This document shows, one piece after another, positions 35,301-38,447 of a stretch of DNA of 38,447 nucleotides. The DNA is from Ilumatobacteraceae bacterium (GTDB lineage Bacteria > Actinomycetota > Acidimicrobiia > Acidimicrobiales > Ilumatobacteraceae). The position numbers and the translations under genes are program-made. The stretch spans positions 1 through 38,447 of the forward strand of contig JALRBS010000170.1 in NCBI GenBank assembly GCA_023262325.1. The letters are read 5' to 3'. The notes below the pieces were generated by a model. The model did not search any database, was not told the DNA's origin, and saw nothing but the letters and a program-made list of their open reading frames with translations. Within the stretch, counting starts at the first letter, position 1, and every line of letters starts with the position of its first letter.

Positions 35301-37920
35301 TGAATACGGTGAACCGGCCCACGTGTACGGCCCGTATCACTCGATGTGGTTCATCATCGACGTACCCGGGAGTGGCGCTCTTCATCTTTCGACCGCCGGT
35401 TCGAACTTCGATACGACAATGGCGGTCTATCGAGGCTCGACGTTCGCAACCTTGAGCAAAGTTGCGCAGAACGACGACGCCACCGGAACCGTTACTTCTG
35501 CAGTCGATGTCATCGTCGAAACACCCACGCAATACCTCATTGCAGTCGATGGATACAACGGTCGACAGGGCGCAATCACGCTCAACTGGGAAATTGTTGC
35601 CGCTGCACCCCCGGCCAGCCCTCAGAATGTCTCCGCGCTCGCTACTGGTGTCAACAGCGCTGTCGTCACCTGGTCACCACCTTCGAGCAGCCTCCCAATC
35701 ACGTCAACCACCGTTACCGCCCACCCCGGTGGCGCAACGTGCGCGTCGACTACAAGCAACCAGTGTGAAGTGACCGGTCTTGTCACCGGCGGCATCTACA
35801 CCTTCACCGCCCAGTCGTCGAATTCGGCAGGAACGGGAAGCGCCTCAGCTCCATCTGAGTCGATGATCGTCGGTTCATCGAGCGGAGCCCGGGTGAGTTT
35901 TCCGACAAGTTGGGGGCAGGACCGAATTGACCAGCGGTCGCTCCCGCTCGACGGCCGATATGAGACCGTCAATCGGGGTGCAGGCGCGGTGATTTTCGTC
36001 GTCGACAGCGGAGTGAGTGCCCACGATGAATTCGGGGCTCGTCGCCTCGATGGTTACGACGTCGTCCGCGACGGACACGGAACGTCGGACTGTCACGGGC
36101 ACGGCACACACGTCGCCTCGACCGCTGCCGGGGCAACCGTCGGCGTCGCAAGCGACGCGTTCATCGTTCCAGTTCGTGTGCTCGACTGCGGCGGAGCCGG
36201 ATCTATCTCAGAGGTGATCGCAGGGCTCAACTGGATTCGCAACTATGACCTCGGTTCACGTCGCGGAGTCATCAACCTGAGCCTTGGCGGCCAGGCAGAA
36301 TCAAGTCTCGACTACGTCGTCTCGCAGGTTGTCGCCGATGGCTTCGTTGTCACGGTGGCAGCGGGGAACGAGGCGCAAGACGCCTGCGGAGTGTCTCCCG
36401 CACGCGAATCCTCGGCAATTACTGTTGCGGCAACGACCACGCAGGATGAACGAACCTGGTTCTCGAATTTCGGTTCATGCGTCGATCTCTTCGCACCCGG
36501 TAGTTCGATTATTGGGGCCGGGATCACTAGTCAGCATGCACGCACGACGATGAGTGGCACGTCGATGGCAAGTCCGCATGCTGCCGGCGCCGCGGCGATC
36601 GTGTTGACGGCCTATCCCGAACTGTCGGCGCCGGGCGTCGAACAACTCCTCGTCTCCGAAGGCACCCACGATGTGGTCTCCGACCCCGGCGCGAATTCGC
36701 CGAACGTCTTACTCATGGTCGCTGGAGAATCGCTTCCGCCAACTGATACCCCGTCGACACCAAAAGACGTCGAGGCAGTAGTCGATGCGAGTTCGATCAC
36801 TATCTCGTGGACACCAGGAGCGGCGGCGATCGTGCCAGTTGCGAGTTTTACCGCGACCGGTACTCCCGAGGGCACATGCGTGACGCAGGCTGAGTCATTG
36901 ACCGCCCGGCACTCGTGCACGATCCTCGGTCTCAACTCTGATATCGAATATTCGTTCTCGGTCGTCGCAGTGAATGCTGCCGGCGTCGCAAGCGCAGCAT
37001 CAACGCCGGTCGTTGCGTCGCCTGATGCCAGATTCGGGCAACCCGTGTCGGATGAAAATGTGTCGACTGATCCTGACTCATCAACATCGCTACCGTCACT
37101 CGGCACATCAGCAAAGGTCATCACGCCGATCGCCCCGACGAGGATCGTGGATACCCGTTCACATCCCGGAGCACGATCTTCTGGTGGGTGGGTCGGGGGC
37201 GACCGAGTGCTCGAGGTCACGATCGCTGACGCGCTCGACATCGATATTGCGAAGGTGAGCGCCGTCGCAGCAACCATCACCGTCACCAACACTGTTGGAA
37301 CACCATCGAACGGCTACCTCACGGTATTCCCGTGTGGGACGACGATGCCGTCCACATCAAACCTCAACTTTGTGACCGGTCAAACCATCGCTAATTCAGT
37401 CATCGCTACGCTGGCTGACGACGGTGGACTCTGCGTATACGTTCGCGGACGTGCGGATGTGCTGATTGACGTCACAGGAACCGTTGCGAAAGACGCGGGG
37501 TTCACGGCGCTGACGCCAGCCCGACGAATCGATACGAGATCGTCTCGAACGACAACTCACCCGACGCAAATTTCGAATAGCGAACTTGCCGTGCTGATGC
37601 TCGGAGAGTCCGGTGTGCCGGCGAGTGGCGTTGCCGCAGTCGCGATCAACCTCACACTCACGAATACATCCGCACCGAGGGGTGGGTACGCAACTGTCTA
37701 CCCGTGCGGAACTTCAGCACCAAATACCTCAAACCTCAACTTCGTGACCGGACAAACCGTTGCAAACTCGGTCATCGCCCCACTCTCGAACGACGGCAGA
37801 CTCTGCGTTGCAGTTCACGGATCGGCAGACGTCATCATCGACGTCAATGGCGTCTTCCTCAGCGCATCGAACTACACCGCTCTCCCACCAACGCGGGCGA
37901 TGGACACGCGTTCTAGCGGA
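32314..37920 (+). CDS. Giant secreted twin-subtilisin protease, 3' truncated
   Basis: This secreted multidomain protein has at least about 1,870 residues. A signal peptide (1-43, cleaved near VVAAA) precedes two inhibitor I9-like prodomain segments (about 59-125 and 145-212). The first S8 subtilisin domain (about 225-510) has catalytic D258, H300 and S457, with an AAGNSN oxyanion site. Then come an FN3-like domain, two PPC-like beta domains (the second less typical), FN3, a third PPC-like domain and FN3. A second complete S8 domain (about 1195-1471) has D1231, H1263 and S1417 and AAGNEA. Another FN3 and C-terminal repeats of about 125 residues (TRIVDTRS, YPCGT, SNLNFVTGQT, ADVIIDV) end the readable part. 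The reading frame runs to 38106, but homology stops near 37917. Confidence 0.88.
37117..37917 (+). repeat. C-terminal surface-protein repeats
   Basis: Two full copies (about 37117-37490 and 37495-37870) and the start of a third (37876 onward) share the order ...DTRS..., ...YPCGT...TSNLNFVTGQT.ANSVIA... and ADV.IDV.G. Such repeats end many secreted proteins of Acidimicrobiia and probably act in cell-surface display or binding. This repeat also sets where homology to the host is lost. Confidence 0.8.
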
Positions 37921-37945
37921 CGACTCGGCGACATTCGCAACAGGG
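37918..37945. other. Probable chimeric assembly junction
   Basis: The plus-strand protease loses homology to its own repeat after DTRSS (ending at 37917), while the minus-strand phage-like gene starting at 38025 is cut by the same point. From here to the end of the window the base composition is visibly more AT-rich and the gene packing is phage-like. The exact base of the join cannot be fixed by eye. Confidence 0.75.
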
Positions 37946-38025
37946 CGACTGCCTTTGCCAGGAGTAACTGTCTCCACGCTTGCGGCGCGGGTTTCTACTT
38001 CGGGTGGTGCAATTGGATCAGCCAT
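37930..38025 (-). CDS. Phage-like gene start, truncated at the junction
   Basis: A minus-strand reading begins with ATG at 38025 and gives MADPIAPPEVETRAASVETV before running into the junction. The ATG lies 1 base after the stop of the preceding phage-like gene. Only about 30 residues are likely to be genuine. The product is unknown. Confidence 0.5.
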
Positions 38026-38026
38026 G

Positions 38027-38377
38027 TTAGTCAAGCCCGTGTAAGTAATCGTGGACGTTGGGGTCAACTGCTGCCGGTTGTGCAGGAGTCATGGGTGCAG
38101 TTGTAGGTTGCTTTGGTTTTACACCTCTTAAAGTGTTAACACCTTGCATGAAATTGCCTTGACCAAATTGAGACATTGCTGGCGAAATAGCCGCCAAGGG
38201 AGCCATCATTTGATCTGTTTTTTGATCAATTAATTCGCTAAAACTTTCAGGCGGTTTAATTCCTTCAGCAGGAATGCTGGATGTCATCTCGCCGGTTCTG
38301 CGGTCAAAACCAGCATAAGAAGCCCAATCTCCGTATGTAGATGGACTTGCAAAATCAAAAGTGTTGATTTTCATCAT
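38027..38377 (-). CDS. Phage-like protein of unknown function
   Basis: This 116-residue protein is rich in Met, Gln, Pro and Ser, with no membrane segment (SELIDQKTDQMMAPLAAISP and PKQPTTAPMTPAQPAAVDPN). I do not recognise a family. Its start codon abuts the previous stop and its stop is followed after 1 base by the next start, a packing typical of phage structural gene clusters. The codon use, with many AT-ending codons, is unlike that of the actinobacterial genes. It is probably from a virus or another organism joined by assembly error. Confidence 0.65.
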   Translation of the reverse strand: MMKINTFDFASPSTYGDWASYAGFDRRTGEMTSSIPAEGIKPPESFSELIDQKTDQMMAPLAAISPAMSQFGQGNFMQGVNTLRGVKPKQPTTAPMTPAQPAAVDPNVHDYLHGLD

Positions 38378-38446
38378 TTAACCACCCCACTTAAGACCGC
38401 CGCCTTTGCTGGAAGTAGTTCCGCTAGTGCCCTGCGTACCTTGGAA
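38378..38446 (-). CDS. C-terminal end of a phage-like gene, cut by the window edge
   Basis: The minus strand reads an open frame from the window edge to a TAA at 38380-38378, giving a Gly/Ser/Thr-rich tail that ends SKGGGLKWGG. The stop codon directly abuts the next start. Only the last 22 residues are visible, so no function can be given. Confidence 0.5.
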   Translation of the reverse strand, partial: FQGTQGTSGTTSSKGGGLKWGG

Positions 38447-38447
38447 G

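Noticed and set aside
37918-38447. Prophage or integrated element at the right end
   Set aside because: No integrase, tRNA or direct repeat is visible at the border, and both the host gene and the phage-like gene are broken. A misassembly explains this better.

Overview
The window looks like one contig of a high-GC actinobacterium, most likely of the Acidimicrobiia/Ilumatobacter type. The evidence is a WhiB1-like regulator next to a PdtaS-like kinase, a DUF3107 gene, the three-gene MSMEG_4193/DUF3090/SCO1664 cluster, an F420-type FrhB-like protein, and secreted proteins ending in a C-terminal repeat common in Acidimicrobiia. About the last 0.5 kb (from roughly 37,920) differs in base composition and carries tightly packed, phage-like minus-strand genes. 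It is probably a chimeric assembly join, not a biological neighbour.

Left part (1-14,200): a DUF805 membrane protein and an acyl-CoA dehydrogenase lie on the minus strand. A nitrogen block follows on the plus strand: amt1-glnK1, then amt2-glnK2, then an FrhB-like iron-sulfur flavoprotein. The region between the two amt-glnK pairs holds a terminator-like hairpin, a perfect 13-bp inverted repeat whose arms are themselves palindromes, and a GlnR-like direct repeat. Next come a small lipoprotein, a family 5-type uracil-DNA glycosylase, the three-gene actinobacterial cluster followed by an unknown gene where mshC sits in some relatives, etfBA, a YegS-type lipid kinase and a glycerophosphodiester phosphodiesterase that overlaps the kinase tail to tail.

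Middle (14,200-29,000): whiB1-like gene, an MscS channel and a PdtaS-like histidine kinase, which recalls the M. tuberculosis whiB1-pdtaS neighbourhood. After an HD-domain protein, a long minus-strand array is transcribed from about 28,960 down to 17,509: a Bcr/CflA-type MFS exporter, a complete oligopeptide importer (oppA, hairpins, oppB, oppC, oppD, oppF), an ABC-2 exporter (ATPase plus two permeases), DUF3107 and an RlmI-type methyltransferase.

Right part (29,000-37,920): an M3 oligoendopeptidase, which fits with the peptide importer, a second MFS transporter, and a giant secreted protein with two complete subtilisin domains, cut off by the chimeric join.

The most striking observation is that the oligopeptide-binding protein appears circularly permuted. 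The segment that normally opens the mature domain (beta strand, ECLNP motif, up to the LLESW motif) sits at the extreme C-terminus, and the mature N-terminus starts, after an Ala/Asp/Glu/Pro linker, exactly where that segment leaves off.
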